Source: Glomus cerebriforme
Lineage: Eukaryota; Glomeromycota; Glomeromycetes; Glomerales; Glomeraceae
Length of the DNA: 44,031 nucleotides
NCBI GenBank assembly: GCA_003550305.1
Contig: QKYT01000022.1
Coordinates: 376,267 to 420,297, forward strand
Reading direction: 5' to 3'
Part shown: piece by piece, positions 1 through 14,025 of the stretch
Layout: each line of letters starts with the position of its first letter
How positions within the stretch are numbered: position 1 is the stretch's first letter
The notes under the pieces: model-generated
Seen by the model: the letters and a program-made list of their open reading frames with translations, nothing else
The model's database searches: none
What the model was told of the DNA's origin: nothing
Program-made: the position numbers and the translations under genes

Positions 1-3000
1 TTTTTAATTGATCTGCAAATTCACCTGATATGAAACCCGTGTATGCTGATCAACTTGGTATTACATAAAAAACATTTTACAATGGAATTACATTTTTTAT
101 TACAATGAACTAAATCCGCGCATATGAATCTTTAAGTTTACTTAATATTTCAAGTTTTTGAGTTGAGTTAGCACTAGACTTATTAAATACAGGTAATCTT
201 TGAGTTTGACTAATATTCTGATGGAAATATGGGATTAAAAATCAGATAGAAATTATCATGTATTATTCAAAAATATTGTTAAGTACAGTTAGATTTTTAT
301 ATAATCACTTCCTATATAATTACACCTTTTTATAAGCATCTATTTTTATGTAATTGATTTAAAGTTAGTTAAAAAACTCTTCTTTAACTATATACATATT
401 ATAATTACTATTATTAAAAATAATTGTAATATACATATTAGTTTTATTAATATAAAAATCCTTTTATAATCACATAATTTTTAATTAACCATAAATTTTT
501 AATGATCACTTAATTTTGCACAGTATTTATTACTTATAGTAAAAAATTTTTACAAACTATTTTATAATAAAATTTTATAATTTATATATAAATTGTTGAT
601 TTAAAATAATTATTTTTTAATTTATATATTTTCTTTTATAAAATTAACTTATTTTATTTTTAATATAATGGTAAATATAATAAAGGTTTACTTTTATATA
701 ATCACACTCCTATATAATTACTAATTTTGATGTAATAATTCTGGTAATTATAAAGAGATCTGACTGTATTTGAATTTTCTATTTTTAAAAACTTAGACTT
801 AATCATAAATTTACAAAAAAATAAAATAATAATTATATGTGCAAGCAAGTTTATATTCATAAGCTGATTATAAATTCATACATAGGTCTATATAAACTAT
901 CAATAGGACTATAATTAATAGTATATTTACTATCAGATTATTTAAGTCAGAAAGAGATTAAGAAAAGATACAAATGATTAGTGCTGTTTGGATATTTAAG
1001 ATTTGTATTTTTTTTCAATCAATTTTATAATTAAACTCAAACTAATTTTGCATATTTTTTCAGCTGAGAGTTCAAAAAATAATGAAATTGGTATAAAATA
1101 TTTTACTAAATTTAAAAAAGATTGGATTAATAAACCACAAAACATTAGCCAAAAATAAATTTCTTACAATATTTATAATATCTTACAAACTTCAAAAGAA
1201 GTTATATAGAAAATAAACTTATCAAATTAAAATTATAAGCATCATTTAAATGATCAATATTTTATATTTAGCTTTTTTTTGAATTAATTACAACTTTAAG
1301 AATTCACTATATTATAAGTTTTTTCACTGTTGTAAATAACTTACATAGATATTAATAAAGTTTATTCATATACACTACAAGTATAATATATTAATTTACT
1401 ATATTGATAAATTACTGAGAATATTCTTGAAATAATTTCTGAAGAGATGTTCTGAAAATGAAACTTATTGCATTTAACAAAATACTTATTCATTATATAA
1501 CTAAAATAAATTCATCATTAAAATGGCAGATATAGGAAAAATTATTGATATATATACATAAATACCCATTTTTCATTTTAATTATAAGTTTATTTTAGAT
1601 AAAATACTATCAAGTCTAGTCCAAAGAGCTTTTAATCAATTACTTAATATAAGGCATAATTCTGTCTTCCTAGAAAAAATTACAGAAAAAAAGTGATTAG
1701 ATTGTGTTATAAATTAATTATTTATGAAAAAGCCAAATTTCAAAAATCTTTTGTTTATAATATAAGTACAGAAATGCAAACAAAAAAATACTAATTTTCA
1801 GATAAAATAATACAAACTAATTCTTTAGATAAAATAATCCAAACAGAAAATATTGATTTCTCAATTAAATTAGTGCAAATTAAAAAGGCTAATATATTAT
1901 TGATTAATGCAATAAACATTTTATCTAATATTTAATTTTTATCTCTTTTAAAGTATATTTTTTTTCTTCGTCTTTAAATATATATAAAAAGGCAAAGTTT
2001 ATGAGAATTTATTAGACCAGAAATGCAAAACTATAGATTGAAAAAAAATACTGCATCCTAAAAGCTAGTCCAAATGTAATTTATTCCAATTATTTCTAGT
2101 TACATATATGGGTTCCAAACTGATAATATCACTTATGATTATAAGGAAGAAAATAATCATTGGATCATATTATCTTTTAATTTTAAATATTTTTTTCTAT
2201 TAATTTTAAAGTAAAAAAAAATTTTTACAAAATAAAAAAAATTAATAATTAATAATTATCCAATTTATTTAATAAATAATTCAATCAATTTATAGTCTAT
2301 TTTTTTGATAAATAGCTTATTAAATATTTAAATTATGCATTTCTACAAACTTTTTAATTAGTTTAGTTTTATTATATTTAAATATATTTTTATCTAATAC
2401 TCAAATATCTTTAATTACTGATCAGATTAATAAGATCGATACTGCATTACTAATAAAATTTGGAGTTAAATTTGCCAATTTTATGCTAGAACACAAACCT
2501 AAAAAAAAGATATTTTATAGATATCATATTAACTATAAATAAAAATCACATAATATACTGAAAAAATACTTGAAAAAAAAGAATTTGCAAAAAAAATTAT
2601 ATGTTCATATGCAAAAAAATGAGTTTACTATATATATATGTTAGATTTACACCTTAAAATATAGGAAATTTTAATATTTTATTTCAATATATTGTGTTAT
2701 TTACATTAAAAATATATAATTTTTAGCTTTTAAAGTTATTTTTAAAGAATTTTTTGAAATATTTTTTATTATTAAAACCAGTTGAAAGTTAAAAAAAACT
2801 GTTAACAAAAATATAATTATGACCAGTCATATTTGCTAAAAAACTTTATAAAATAAAAGAAATATTATATTTGTAGTACTTTTATTTGTGAAATGGGTGG
2901 AAATTTATTCACACAAGAGATGTAAAAAATGCTTTTTTTTATTATTGCTACTATTCCCAAATTTATTAGTGATGCAATGCCAATTTTAGACGGATCAGCA

Positions 3001-4059
3001 ATTAAGATATATTATATAATATTATACTTATCAATATATCTGTCATAATATAATATGATAATAGATTTTTACAAATATAATACTAAAATTATAATTAATT
3101 TAATAATTAAGAAATATTCTATCTATAAATTAGAAAATATCTATCATCTGTTTATCTAATTCAGTTAGAATTTGACAATATATTAATTATTAAAGAAATT
3201 TGCCAAATAATAGATATTTAAAGAATGTTTATTAAAAATTCTGGGATGAGAATTAAAAATATTTAATACTAATAGATAACTTTAGATTAAATTTGTTATT
3301 ATCTAAGAAATCCAATCTGTTAATATATCTATCATTTATATAATCACTAGATGATGAATATCTGTCAAAAAACTGGATAACAGATAAATAGATTAGAATA
3401 CTATCTGCTAAAATATATAAAGATGTATTTATTTTTTAATAATTCTATTTTATCTTTATAATTAAGATAGGATTTTCTAAATTTAATATATATGGAATTA
3501 TATTATGTGAGCTTGGTAATAGTGATCTTTTTCCATCTTAACTTACTAAATGATACCAATAAGTTGAATAATAAGTTTATTGGGTAAAATTACCTCTTCA
3601 AGATTACAGATATATAAGGAGGCTTTATAAGAAGATTTATTTATAAAAAAATAAACATCAAATTATTAAATACTATAATGAGCTGGATAAATGATATGAT
3701 ATACAATTAGTGTAATTTCATATACTGTATTTATTTATGAATAAGATTATAATAAAACTACATTTTTAACTTTTTTTTTTACTTTAATATATAAATATTA
3801 TGTAAGGTTTTTATTTTTTTTTATTTATAAGCAAAGAAATGCCACAGATGCTTTTTTTTTGAACCAATTAAACAATTTTTACACACTTTATATTATAATC
3901 ACGTGACAAGATTAGAAATTCATTCCACATGATTTTAACTCGGCATTACGGTAAAAATAAAGCGGTATTTAAAAAAGATTTTTTTACAGTGATATATAAT
4001 ACCAAAAGAACTACTACTATTAATATATAAAAAAAATTCAAACATCAATCTATTATCAG
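1..4059. other. Gene-free A+T-rich DNA
   Basis: No ORF with coding character is visible on either strand. The sequence is very A+T rich with many homopolymer runs. A motif of about 25 bases (tatataatcac followed by cctatataattac) occurs near 296 and again near 694, so part of this stretch is decayed repeat DNA. I see no tRNA, rRNA or conserved gene fragment. Confidence 0.6.
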
Positions 4060-4430
4060 AAAATTGTTAAATAAAGAATATTGTTTTACGGATAATCAAA
4101 ATATCATTGATTATTTGATTTATCATGAAAAAAATAGATATGCAAAATCGTATAAATATTCGGCCGATACCGAAAGAGTAAACATTGACGTAAAAAAAGT
4201 ACTCATGAAAATTTATTATCCTTATCATAAGAAAGGAAATGAATTATTCTAATATCATATCAAATATTAATTATTTCAAAATTTTCGATTTTTGATGTAA
4301 TGCAACTTTAAAAAAAAAAAAAAAAAAAAATGTCTTTAAAAAAAGAAAGAAAGAAAGAAAGAAAAAAAATAAAGAAAATCGGATACACCGAAATCTTCCG
4401 AATTCGTACAAAACAATTATATAATAATAA
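4060..4430. repeat. Segmental duplication, copy 1 (contains a 62-codon ORF)
   Basis: This stretch is similar to 4850-5250. Shared landmarks, in order, are a FIYHE-like coding stretch followed by A-rich sequence, ATTCGRCCGATAYCGAAAGA, an ACTCATGAAA motif, ATATCAAATATTAAT..ATTTCAAAATTTTCGA, ATGTCTTTAA and AAAATCGGRTACAC. Copy 1 keeps an open frame at 4064-4252 with no ATG at its start and no family I recognise. In copy 2 the same stretch is broken by stops and indels. It may be a fragment of a gene or of a transposon. Confidence 0.5.
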
Positions 4431-4526
4431 TAAATAAATAAAACCAAAATATATTTCGATTGATAAATAATAATGTCAAAAACATTTGTTTGGACTTTTT
4501 GAAACAAAAAAAAAGTTCAAATGATA

Positions 4527-4593
4527 AAATGTTTGAAATGTTTGAAATGGATGAAAAATGTTTGAAAAGTATGTTGAAATGTTTGAAATGCTA
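4527..4593 (+). repeat. Short tandem repeat of about 9 bp
   Basis: Several imperfect copies of the unit AATGTTTGA follow one another, with some units altered (aatggatga, aagtatgtt). It is a simple minisatellite-like array between the two copies of the segmental duplication. Confidence 0.6.
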
Positions 4594-4849
4594 ATAGTAG
4601 AAAATTAATAACAGAAATAGAATAAATTTGAAACTTGGAAGATTCGAAGGAAGTACCAATAATAAATTTGAGGTGGCATTACAAAATTAAAATTAAACGT
4701 GAACAAATTACATGTCATATGATTTTCATACATTCTTTCAGAGATGGTCAAAATTATTAAAGAATTTAAAATATTAAATCCAAGAAAGAAATAATCGGAT
4801 GGTAAGCAGATATTTTCATGAGAAATTTTTTAGATAGAGCATAATCTTG

Positions 4850-5250
4850 CATAAAATTGTTTAATAATGGCCTTTGATCAATTTTATCATGAAAAAAAAA
4901 AAAAAAAATGGTATGCAGAATCGTGTAAATAAATATTCGACCGATATCGAAAGATTTACTGTAAAATTTTCTTAATACTTATAACATTGACAAAAAATAC
5001 TCATGAAATTTATTCAAAGGAATGCTTTATTTTTTTTTTTTTATAATATCAAATATTAATAATTATTTCAAAATTTCGAATTAATGTATGCAACCTTAAA
5101 AAAAAAAAACAATAATAAAAAAAAAATTCAAAATGTCTTTAATTTTTTTGTTTTTTTTTTTTAAAAAAAAAACAAAAGAAAAAAAATATATAGAGAAAAA
5201 GAAAATAAAGAAAATCGGGTACACGAATTGCACAAACAAATTATTTTAAA
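4850..5250. repeat. Segmental duplication, copy 2 (degenerate)
   Basis: Diverged copy of 4060-4430, about 0.8 kb downstream in the same orientation. It shares the sequence blocks listed for copy 1 but has extra A and T runs, stops and frameshifts, so nothing here can be translated over a useful length. Confidence 0.5.
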
Positions 5251-7312
5251 TGATCATCAGTTCCAAAATTTTTCTATGGAGAAATATCGTCACAAGTCAC
5301 TATGTGACATCATTTTTTTTTCCCTTAGATTAGATAAAAAACAATGATTTGTATCATTGTTAACTTCTAGGAAAGGGTCTTTGAACAAATTAAACCAATA
5401 ATCAAATGGTTAAATTTCAAATAATGACAAAAAGGGAATAAATTTTGAAACTTAGAATATTCTATTTCTTTTAAACGATTATCTTTTGATTTATTAATTC
5501 AAGTGCCATTTTTTTTATCATGGATCTTTGCGATGGAAGTACCAATAAAGAATGATGCAACATAATATGTCACAATCAATCACCGACAAAACCCCGTTAA
5601 ATTTCATAAACTCGCAGATCATTATAACCAAACTTGGAAGGTTAAAGGGGAAATTGTAATAGATTGTACATCTATTTATTATGACGCCCTATCAAGACTT
5701 ATAAAATTTGGAACTAAACAAATATATCTTCTTTTTATTTCTAGGGAACGATGATTAATCGCCACTAACTTTATAAATGAATTTTATCGGTCCTTATATA
5801 TAAAAAAATAACCAAAAACCGAGTTGAAATTTACTAAAAAAAGTTCTTCTAATTAATTATTTATTAAATTTAAATGTTTATGTATTTACATAATTTTTTT
5901 TTTTTTTTTTTTTTTATATTAAATAAAAATTTTAAAGAAATTTAACGAAATCTGAAACTTTTTATTACAAGTATTTTTTTTTTTTTTCTAATTTCTTTGA
6001 TTGATTGCAGAAACTATGTTTCACGATATATTTAATATTTATATGTTTACATAGTTATAATTATGGTAAGTTCAGTTCTAGACATTGCATGCCAAGAAAA
6101 ATATGATGATAACAACTGGGGAAAGGATTTCCAACATATTCCAAATATGTGGAGATGGTTTTTCTAATGTGTAGAAAATGGTATTATTAAACATTGATCC
6201 CTTTAGTCTTGGCATTTTTTTTTTCTTACCTGAAATTTTACCCGTTATCTCAATAATAAATTTTTATACTTTATTATAAAGTGGGCGCAAAAAAAAAAAA
6301 TTTTTTGTTCTAATCTCGATAAATCATAGTATTCTGCCCATCTGGGTATTTTTTTTTTAAAAGAAATATTCCACGCGAGTAAATAAAATAAAATCGACTA
6401 TATCGATTGCAGAAAACAAATAAATTTTTTTTTTTTATATATTGATATATTTGACGGCAAAAGACGAATATTTTTAGCCGATGATCTACAAAAAAATTTA
6501 AGATCTGATAAAGAAAAAATCAGCCAATGAACTACTAATTAAATTTTGATACTCAGAAAAAAAGAAATTTTTTTCTGAGCCAATCTAAATTGCGCAAATA
6601 AAAAGTCAATTCATTGTTCTCGTATTACTGATTGGATAGATTGCATTACTCATATCACATATCACGGATTAATAAAATTCCGTCCTTCTTCATTTCATTA
6701 AAGTCATTTGATTTCGAAACAAACAATTTCTCTTACGCTAAGTTGCGTAAAAGACTATTTATAGTAAGACGTAATTTAATCCCGCAAAAATTTAATACAT
6801 TTTTTTTTTTATATATTATTTTTTTTTTATTTGTTAAATTATTACATAACTAACCAAATGGAGATTTTGATAGACACGTGTCTCTTTTTAGAGAAGATCA
6901 GATATATCCATCTCCAAAACAGTTCAAAAAATTTTTACAAAGAAAAATAATCGAGAACTAGGCGTTTTTTATCTTTTGATCCCGATTCTTTTATTTAAAA
7001 TTATTTCTTTTATTTATGCAGTTAACTTAATATATAATATATATTGGCGTATATTTATTTTATCTATATATATAATTAAATGTTGTACTATAATATAAAT
7101 TATAATATAAACAAACCCAAATGTATTACCTTGCATATTTTATGTAATGTTGTATTTATATATAAAAAAACCTCTATAAAAATCCGTTATTTCTTCTGCT
7201 CTTTTTTTTTAAAAAAATTTTTTTTTTCTTCAAAATATAATGTTCTTGTGAATCATTAGTGTGTTTAAAAAAGAAAGTTTTTAAAACCCATCTTATCGCT
7301 TTTTTTTCATCA

Positions 7313-7373
<61 letters not shown>

Positions 7374-7543
7374 TTTTTTTTTTTTTTTTTAAAAAAAAAA
7401 ACCTTTTTCTCGTGTAAAAAAAAAAACAAAAAAAATTTATTATAAAAAAAGTAGTATTAAGTAAATATTTTGTTAAATATAATTAATTTTTAGAATAATA
7501 TAGACTGTAAAAACAATTTTAAGATTATATAAAATTACCTATA
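5251..7543. other. Intergenic region and presumed upstream region of the H+-ATPase gene
   Basis: No convincing gene is seen. Short ORFs here, such as 6632-6853, are low-complexity and have no recognisable motifs. The stretch ends in long T and A runs (about 7310-7440) just before the ATPase start; such runs are common in promoters of A+T-rich fungi but may also have been compressed or expanded by assembly. Confidence 0.5.
6872..6883. promoter_or_regulatory. 12-bp palindrome with a CACGTG core upstream of the H+-ATPase gene
   Basis: AGACACGTGTCT is a perfect palindrome whose core, CACGTG, is the class of site bound by bHLH factors (Pho4/Cbf1 type in yeasts). It lies about 660 bases upstream of the ATPase start codon and is not part of a MITE that I can see, unlike most other CACGTG sites in this window. 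A regulatory role is inference. Confidence 0.3.
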
Positions 7544-10432
7544 ATGTCTTCGGAAAAGAAAGTAATCGAGCAAGAAGAAATTACGGTTTCTTCTACAACC
7601 TCAAAGGTTGAGGAAATTTCGGAAAAAACCGAAAAGAAAGGTGCCGAAATCATAGAACATAAACATGTTGAAATGGCAGAAGATATTCCACCGGAATTAG
7701 AAGCTTTACTTGGTACCGATCCTACTGTTGGTTTAACTACTGCTGAAGCTCAAAAACGTTTGGTTGATTTTGGTAGAAATGAGTTGGCCGAAAATAAAAG
7801 GAATCCAATTCTCAAGTTTTTGTCCTTTTTCACTGGTGCAATTGCTTATTTGATCGAATTGTCCTGCATTTTCGCTGCTGTCGTAAAACATTGGGTAATT
7901 ATCTTGATTATTATAATTATGATTTATTGGTTATTTTCAGTATATTTTTTTTTTTATTAATTCATATTTTTTTTTATTTTTTTTTTCCTTTAAATATATT
8001 TATAGCTCGACTTTAGTATCATTTTGGCTTTATTGTTTGTTAATGCATTTATCGGGTTTATAGAAGAAGCTCGTGCTGAATCAGCTTTAGATGCTTTAAA
8101 ACAAACTCTCGCTTTGAAAGCAAAAGCTTGGCGTGATGGTCAATTTATTGAAATTGATGTAGCTGAACTCGTTCCTGGTGACATCATTGGTCTTCGTCTT
8201 GGTGACATCATTCCTGCGGATGCTCGTCTTCTTGGTATTTCTGTTACTGGTGGAGAAACTGAAGGAACTCTTTCAATCGATCAATCTGCTTTAACTGGTG
8301 AATCTCTTCCAATTGAAAAAAAGAAGGGTGATACTGTTTATTCTTCTTCTGTCGTAAAACAAGGTCAAATGTTGGCTGTTGTTACAAAAACTGGTGCAAA
8401 AACTTTTATTGGACGAGCTGCTAATTTAATTTCAATCACTGTGGAACAAGGACATTTTCAAAAAGTTGTTAATGCTATTGGAAACTTTTTGATTTTAATT
8501 ACTACCGTTTTAGTTTCTATCATTTTCGTTTATCAAATGGTTAAATTCCGTCATACTCCTCAGGGTAATTTCCTTACAGTTCTTGGTAATGTACTCGTTT
8601 TGACAGTAGCTGCTATTCCAGTGGGTTTACCAACAGTTTTATCAGTAACTATGGCCGTTGGTGCTAAACAATTGGCTGCTAAAAAAGTTATTGTAAAACG
8701 TCTTACAGCTGTTGAAGAAATGGCATCAGTATCTGTTCTTTGCTCTGATAAAACTGGTACTTTAACTCTTAATGAGTTAACTTTTGATGAACCTTACCTT
8801 TGTCCTGGATATTCAAAAGATGATATTCTTTTATATTCTTACCTTTCTGCTGAACCTGGTGCAAATGATCCAATCGAATCTGCTGTTCGTTACGCTGCTG
8901 AAACTGATTTAGATGTTCTTAAAAATCGTCCTAATAAACATGAAGTTCCCGGGTTTAAGGTTACAGGTTTCGTTCCTTTCAATCCAAATACCAAGATGTC
9001 AACTGCTACAGTTGTTGTTAATGAAACAAATGAAGTTTTTAGAGTTGCAAAGGGAGCTCCACAAGTTATCATTAAACTTGTTGGTGGTAATGATGATGCA
9101 GTTCATGCTGTTAATAGTTTAGCTGCAAGAGGTCTTCGTGCTCTTGGTGTTGCTCGTACTATTCCCGGAGATCTTGAAAGATATGAACTTGTTGGTATGA
9201 TCACTCTTCTTGATCCTCCTCGTCCAGATTCTGCTGAAACTATTAAACGTTGTAATGGTTATGGAGTTGAAGTTAAGATGATTACTGGTGATCAATTGAT
9301 TATTGCTAAGGAAGTAGCTCAACGTCTTGGAATGAATCGTGTAATTTTGGATGCAGGACATCTTGTTGATCCTTCAAAATCGGAAGAAGATATAACGAAA
9401 AATTGTGAACGTGCTGATGGTTTTGCTCAAGTTATTCCAGAACACAAATATCGTGTTGTTGAACTTTTACAAAAACGTGGACTTCTTGTTGGTATGACTG
9501 GTGATGGTGTAAATGATGCTCCAGCTTTAAAGAAAGCAAATGTTGGAATTGCTGTACATGGATGTACAGATGCTGCTAGATCCGCTGCTGATATCGTTTT
9601 ATTAGCTCCTGGACTTTCCACTATTGTTGATGGTATCACTACATCTCGTGCAATTTTCCAACGTATGAGATCTTATGCTCTTTATCGTATCACTTCTACC
9701 GTTCACTTTTTAATGTTCTTCTTCTGTATTATATTGGCTGAGGATTGGGAAATGCGTGCTATTTTACTTATTTTAATTGCATTATTGAACGATGCTGCTA
9801 CTCTTGTAATTGCAGTAGATAATGCTAAAATTTCAGAACGTCCTGATAAATGGAGACTTGGTCAATTAATCACTTTATCTTTACTTTTGGGTACTTTATT
9901 AACTGCATGTTCATTTGCACATTATTATATTGCCAAAGATGTATTCGGGTTTTCAAGTGAAAAATTAGAAACTGTCATGTATCTTCACATTTCATCATGC
10001 CCTCATTTCGTTATTTTCTCAACACGTCTTTCAGGATATTTCTGGGAAAATATTCCATCAATTACATTCATTATTGCCGTTTTGGGTACACAAGTATTTG
10101 CTATGTTTATTTCAATTTATGGATTACTTACACCAGCAATAGGATGGGGATGGGGAGTAAGCATTATTTGTATTTCATTAGGATACTTTGTTTTCTTAGA
10201 TTTCGTTAAAGTACAACTCTTCAGATATTGGTCATTTGAGCTTACAGCTAAATTATGGCCATCTAAAACAAGAAGAACAAAATTAAATGATCGTAAAGCA
10301 GATGCAATTTATCAAGAAAGAATCTCTAAAAATGTTTCAAAACTTCGTAAAGTTGTCATTATTTCAAAAGTTTTATTGGCTTTTGAGTATGCAAAAAAAT
10401 CATCTAATAACATGAAAACAATTGAAATTTAA
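7544..10432 (+). CDS. PMA1: Plasma-membrane proton-pumping P-type ATPase (type IIIA)
   Basis: Joins exons 7544-7894 and 8006-10432. The 111-base intron (gtaatt...tatag) falls between codons, and the protein has 925 residues. It pumps H+ out of the cell using ATP and so powers secondary uptake of phosphate, sugars and amino acids. Visible motifs, in order: actuator TGES (214-217), phosphorylation site DKTGT (Asp365), nucleotide-binding KGAP (466-469), DPPR (520-523), TGDQ (544-547) and hinge TGDGVND (615-621). The first membrane hairpin spans the intron, and several membrane segments follow residue 660, including NDAATLVIAVDNA. The start is supported by the ATG at the head of an acidic, Lys/Glu-rich N-terminus. 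DKTGTLTLNELT resembles plant and protist H+-ATPases more than the usual ascomycete Pma1 form (DKTGTLTKNKL). AM fungi have several such genes, so which paralogue this is stays open. No frameshift or missing key residue is seen. Confidence 0.95.
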
Positions 10433-13400
10433 TTCATTAAAAAAAAATTTTTTATTATTATGGCATTTTGTATATCATTATTAATAATCAATCATTAAAA
10501 AAGAATGAATCAAACGCACAAAAAAAAAAAAAAAAAAAAGTCCAAGGATTAAAAAAAAATTCTAATTTAATATTTTAATTCCTTCCTGTATGTATATTTT
10601 CAAACATTTAATATAGAAAATGTCAAGTATTTCAATGTATTTTAAAAAAAAAAACCAGAAACTTAATAAAAAAAAAATTCATAAATATTTTTTACACAAA
10701 AAAAAAAAAAAAAAAAAATTTTTAATTTTAATTGAATTATTAATTTTTATAAAATTGGGTCGATAACGTAAAAATTAACTGGTCGTTGCGAGATACAATT
10801 TTAATTGTTACATTTTTTAATGTAGTAAATGAGTTTTTTTTACTACGTGAAACATTTTATGCAAATGTATCCTAATGTATACTTAAAGTTTCAAACATTT
10901 TTTATTCGCGAGTCGCAACACTACTTTTATTAATTAAATTGATCGTCTCCCAATAGAATCAATTTCGTAATTTCCGAACTTTTTAAACTTTTTTTTTTTT
11001 TCTTTTTTTTTATTCCGGTTTTTTATTTTTTTTTACTAAATATAATTTCATGAAACAATTAAATGCATCTATTTGATTCGTATAATTCCTTTTTTTATGT
11101 GATTGATATTGATTGATATTATTATTATGCGATATTACCGTATTATGCGATTGATATTATAGTATTACGGATAATAATATTGGGCGTTAAAATATTCCTT
11201 GTTTATTTATCAGTTGTTAGTTTTATCTCTTTTTTATTGACCCATAAAGAATTTTTTTTATGAATTAAACAAATATAGATAACAAACTAACAAACTTTTT
11301 TACACCTTTTAAACTCCTTATTCGACAGATTAGTGCATAATTGAGGATACAGTATACTATATTTTTTTTTTTTGTTCGACAAATTAAACAATACAAAGTA
11401 ATAATGAGGCTTAAAACTTTTACACTTAATCAGCCATAATTTTAGTAAAGGGATTGTTTATATTTATTCGTACAATCGTATTCCTAGGATTTTGTTATTT
11501 GTACCCCCATGGGCGGAATTATACACTGATACGTAATATAATTGGCCAAATTACTAAATTTTCTTTAGTTCTGGCAACCAAAAAAATCTTTGTTAATTTT
11601 TAAAAAAAATCTTTTATAAATTTAGGCAAGCATATATAATATACTATATACAGTATATTATATTTAAAAATTTAGTATATTAATAATTATTTGTTAAAAA
11701 AAATCTGATTTATCAAAAAAATAAAAAATAAAATAAAAATCAAAATAGAAAAATAGATTAAACTATAAAATTAAGGATTATCATCATAAAATTAAAATTT
11801 ATATCCATTTTTTCATAAAAGAAAAATACACCTTTCTGGTCTTTTTACTAAGATAAAGACCTTAAAAATTTCAAGTAAAGATACTCCTTTTGACTTTTTA
11901 CACATCTTAAGTGTTTATTACCTACTTTTTATAATTTTCAATTTATAAATAATGTTAATAACATTTCTGAAAATAATACCTTTAAAAGCATTTGATTATT
12001 TTAAATTCTTTGAATCTGTATAAATTTTTAATCTCTTTGAAGTTATAAGTAAAAAAAAAAGAAAAAATAAATAAAAAGAAAATAACTTCATTATCTCTAA
12101 ATTTTTTGAAAGTATTAAGTTACTTATAAATCAAAAGAAAAGAAGTTTCTTTTTTTAGGTATTTGTTTAGTAATTTTTTCTTTTTAGTAGTAACCTTATC
12201 TAAAAACTTTTGTTATCAATATATTTATATAATATACTATATCTAAATAAGCTAGTTCCTAATAATTTCTTTATTTTATACTAATAGAGTTCTGATCTGT
12301 AATATAGTGTAATTATGAATAATTAGAAAAAATAAAAATATTTTTTGCAATTATCTTACCATCTACTGAAAAATCCAATCACTAAATCATGAGATAATAT
12401 TGAGTCAAATTTGAATCAAATTAGCAAAATTCTAATTTAATCCAATCCATGTAAAACACTATAGTAATACTGAATCAACTTAATTACTTATATAATAATA
12501 CTATAAATTATAGAAAAAATTCTATTCAAAAATCTTTATCCAAATATAATTATCAAATATAAAATAAAATACTCTTATATTTTAACATAATATTCTAACA
12601 TAATATCTTGATTTTTTATTTTATATTTTTTGATTTTTCTATTTTTTTTCAATAGATAATAATGAAAACCAATTTATATTACAATAATCAGTTATTGATC
12701 AAATTTTCTAGTATTTTCAATTTTTTTATTTTAAAAAAATTAATTGTAGTATATAATTGGAATGAGAGATACTAATGTATAGCAAAAAATTTATAAAAGT
12801 AAAGAAAAAAAAATTAGAAAATAAAAATTATATTTTAATAAAAAACTTCTTTTATCAAATTAGTTAGGTTATTATTTTTTATATCTAGAATATTAGAAAA
12901 AACTTTTTTTTTATTTAAGTTTATATATTAACTCTGCAAAAGATTTTTCTTTTAAAAATAATTTTTGCATTAAATTTACTTTTAAGTTTACTAAAAGTAA
13001 CCAAAACTTTTCTATCTTTTATTTATACAAATAAAGGTACTTTAAAATACCAAACAGTCTTTTAATATTATAACTATTAGTTAAAATTTTAACTAAAAAT
13101 TATAGAAAACTTAACTTATAAAAAACTTTAATATATTGAAATTATTATTTAAACTTTCTAAACTTTTGCATGTCTGAAATCTATACCAGATTTATGATGC
13201 AATAATTTTTCAAAAAAATATATAATAATTTTTTACTTTATTATAAAGCTTTTAAATTTTTACTGTAAATGTAATTTCAGTTACTTTGCAAGTTTACTTA
13301 TATTTTAGAAGAATGTTTAAAATGCCATTTTTAACTTTACATATAAATGATTGATTTTACCGTCTTTGCTGATTATTTTCAAAAATAGATTTAATGAAAA

Positions 13401-14010
13401 TAAAATTTTTATCAATTAAAACTGCTTTTAACACTCTAAATATACTTACAGAATAGCTGAAATTAAATATATTTAGTAATTTTTTAAAGGTTATATGTTA
13501 ATATAAAAAATTTTAACCTTGCATGACAAGTTACATTTTTCTTCATAGAGGATGTATACGTAATTTATAGAAAGTATTCGTCATATGACATATAATACAA
13601 TAAATATGTTTAACTTGTTTAAAAAAAAAAAAAAATATATATATATATAATTTTCTTTTTATAATTTTTTGTTGTACCATATTGGTTAATTGCATTATAA
13701 ATCTGATATAGATTTCAGATATGTTAAACTTTTCTAGTAATTAATTCTAATATTGCAAAAATATTTTTTCTATATTTAAATTCAAAAAAAAAATTTTATA
13801 ATTTACAAAATTTAATAAAAATTATTATTACAATTTTTTTTTTTAATAAAAGTTCTAAAAATATTTATTAGATATTTATTTATAATTTATATAAATTACA
13901 AATTTTTATTTATCTTTTATAAATTTTTCCTACTTTTCTAATTAAAATTATATAAAATATAACTTATTAATATTATATATTATAATTAATAAAATTAATA
14001 TTATAAATTA
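10433..14010. other. 3' region of the H+-ATPase gene and gene-free DNA
   Basis: Directly after the ATPase stop come A-rich runs. A possible polyadenylation signal (aataaa, near 10664) lies in them. Further on I see only A+T-rich sequence with small repeats: a gattgatatt-type array near 11102-11160, and a weak inverted repeat sharing GTTGCGA at about 10783 and 10905-10920. No coding potential is recognised. Confidence 0.5.
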
Positions 14011-14025
14011 ATATACATTTTTTTT

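Noticed and set aside
4271..4507. 78-aa minus-strand ORF rich in Phe
   Set aside because: It arises from A-runs read on the opposite strand.
8890..9639. Minus-strand and off-frame ORFs inside the H+-ATPase
   Set aside because: They are shadows of the ATPase coding frame.
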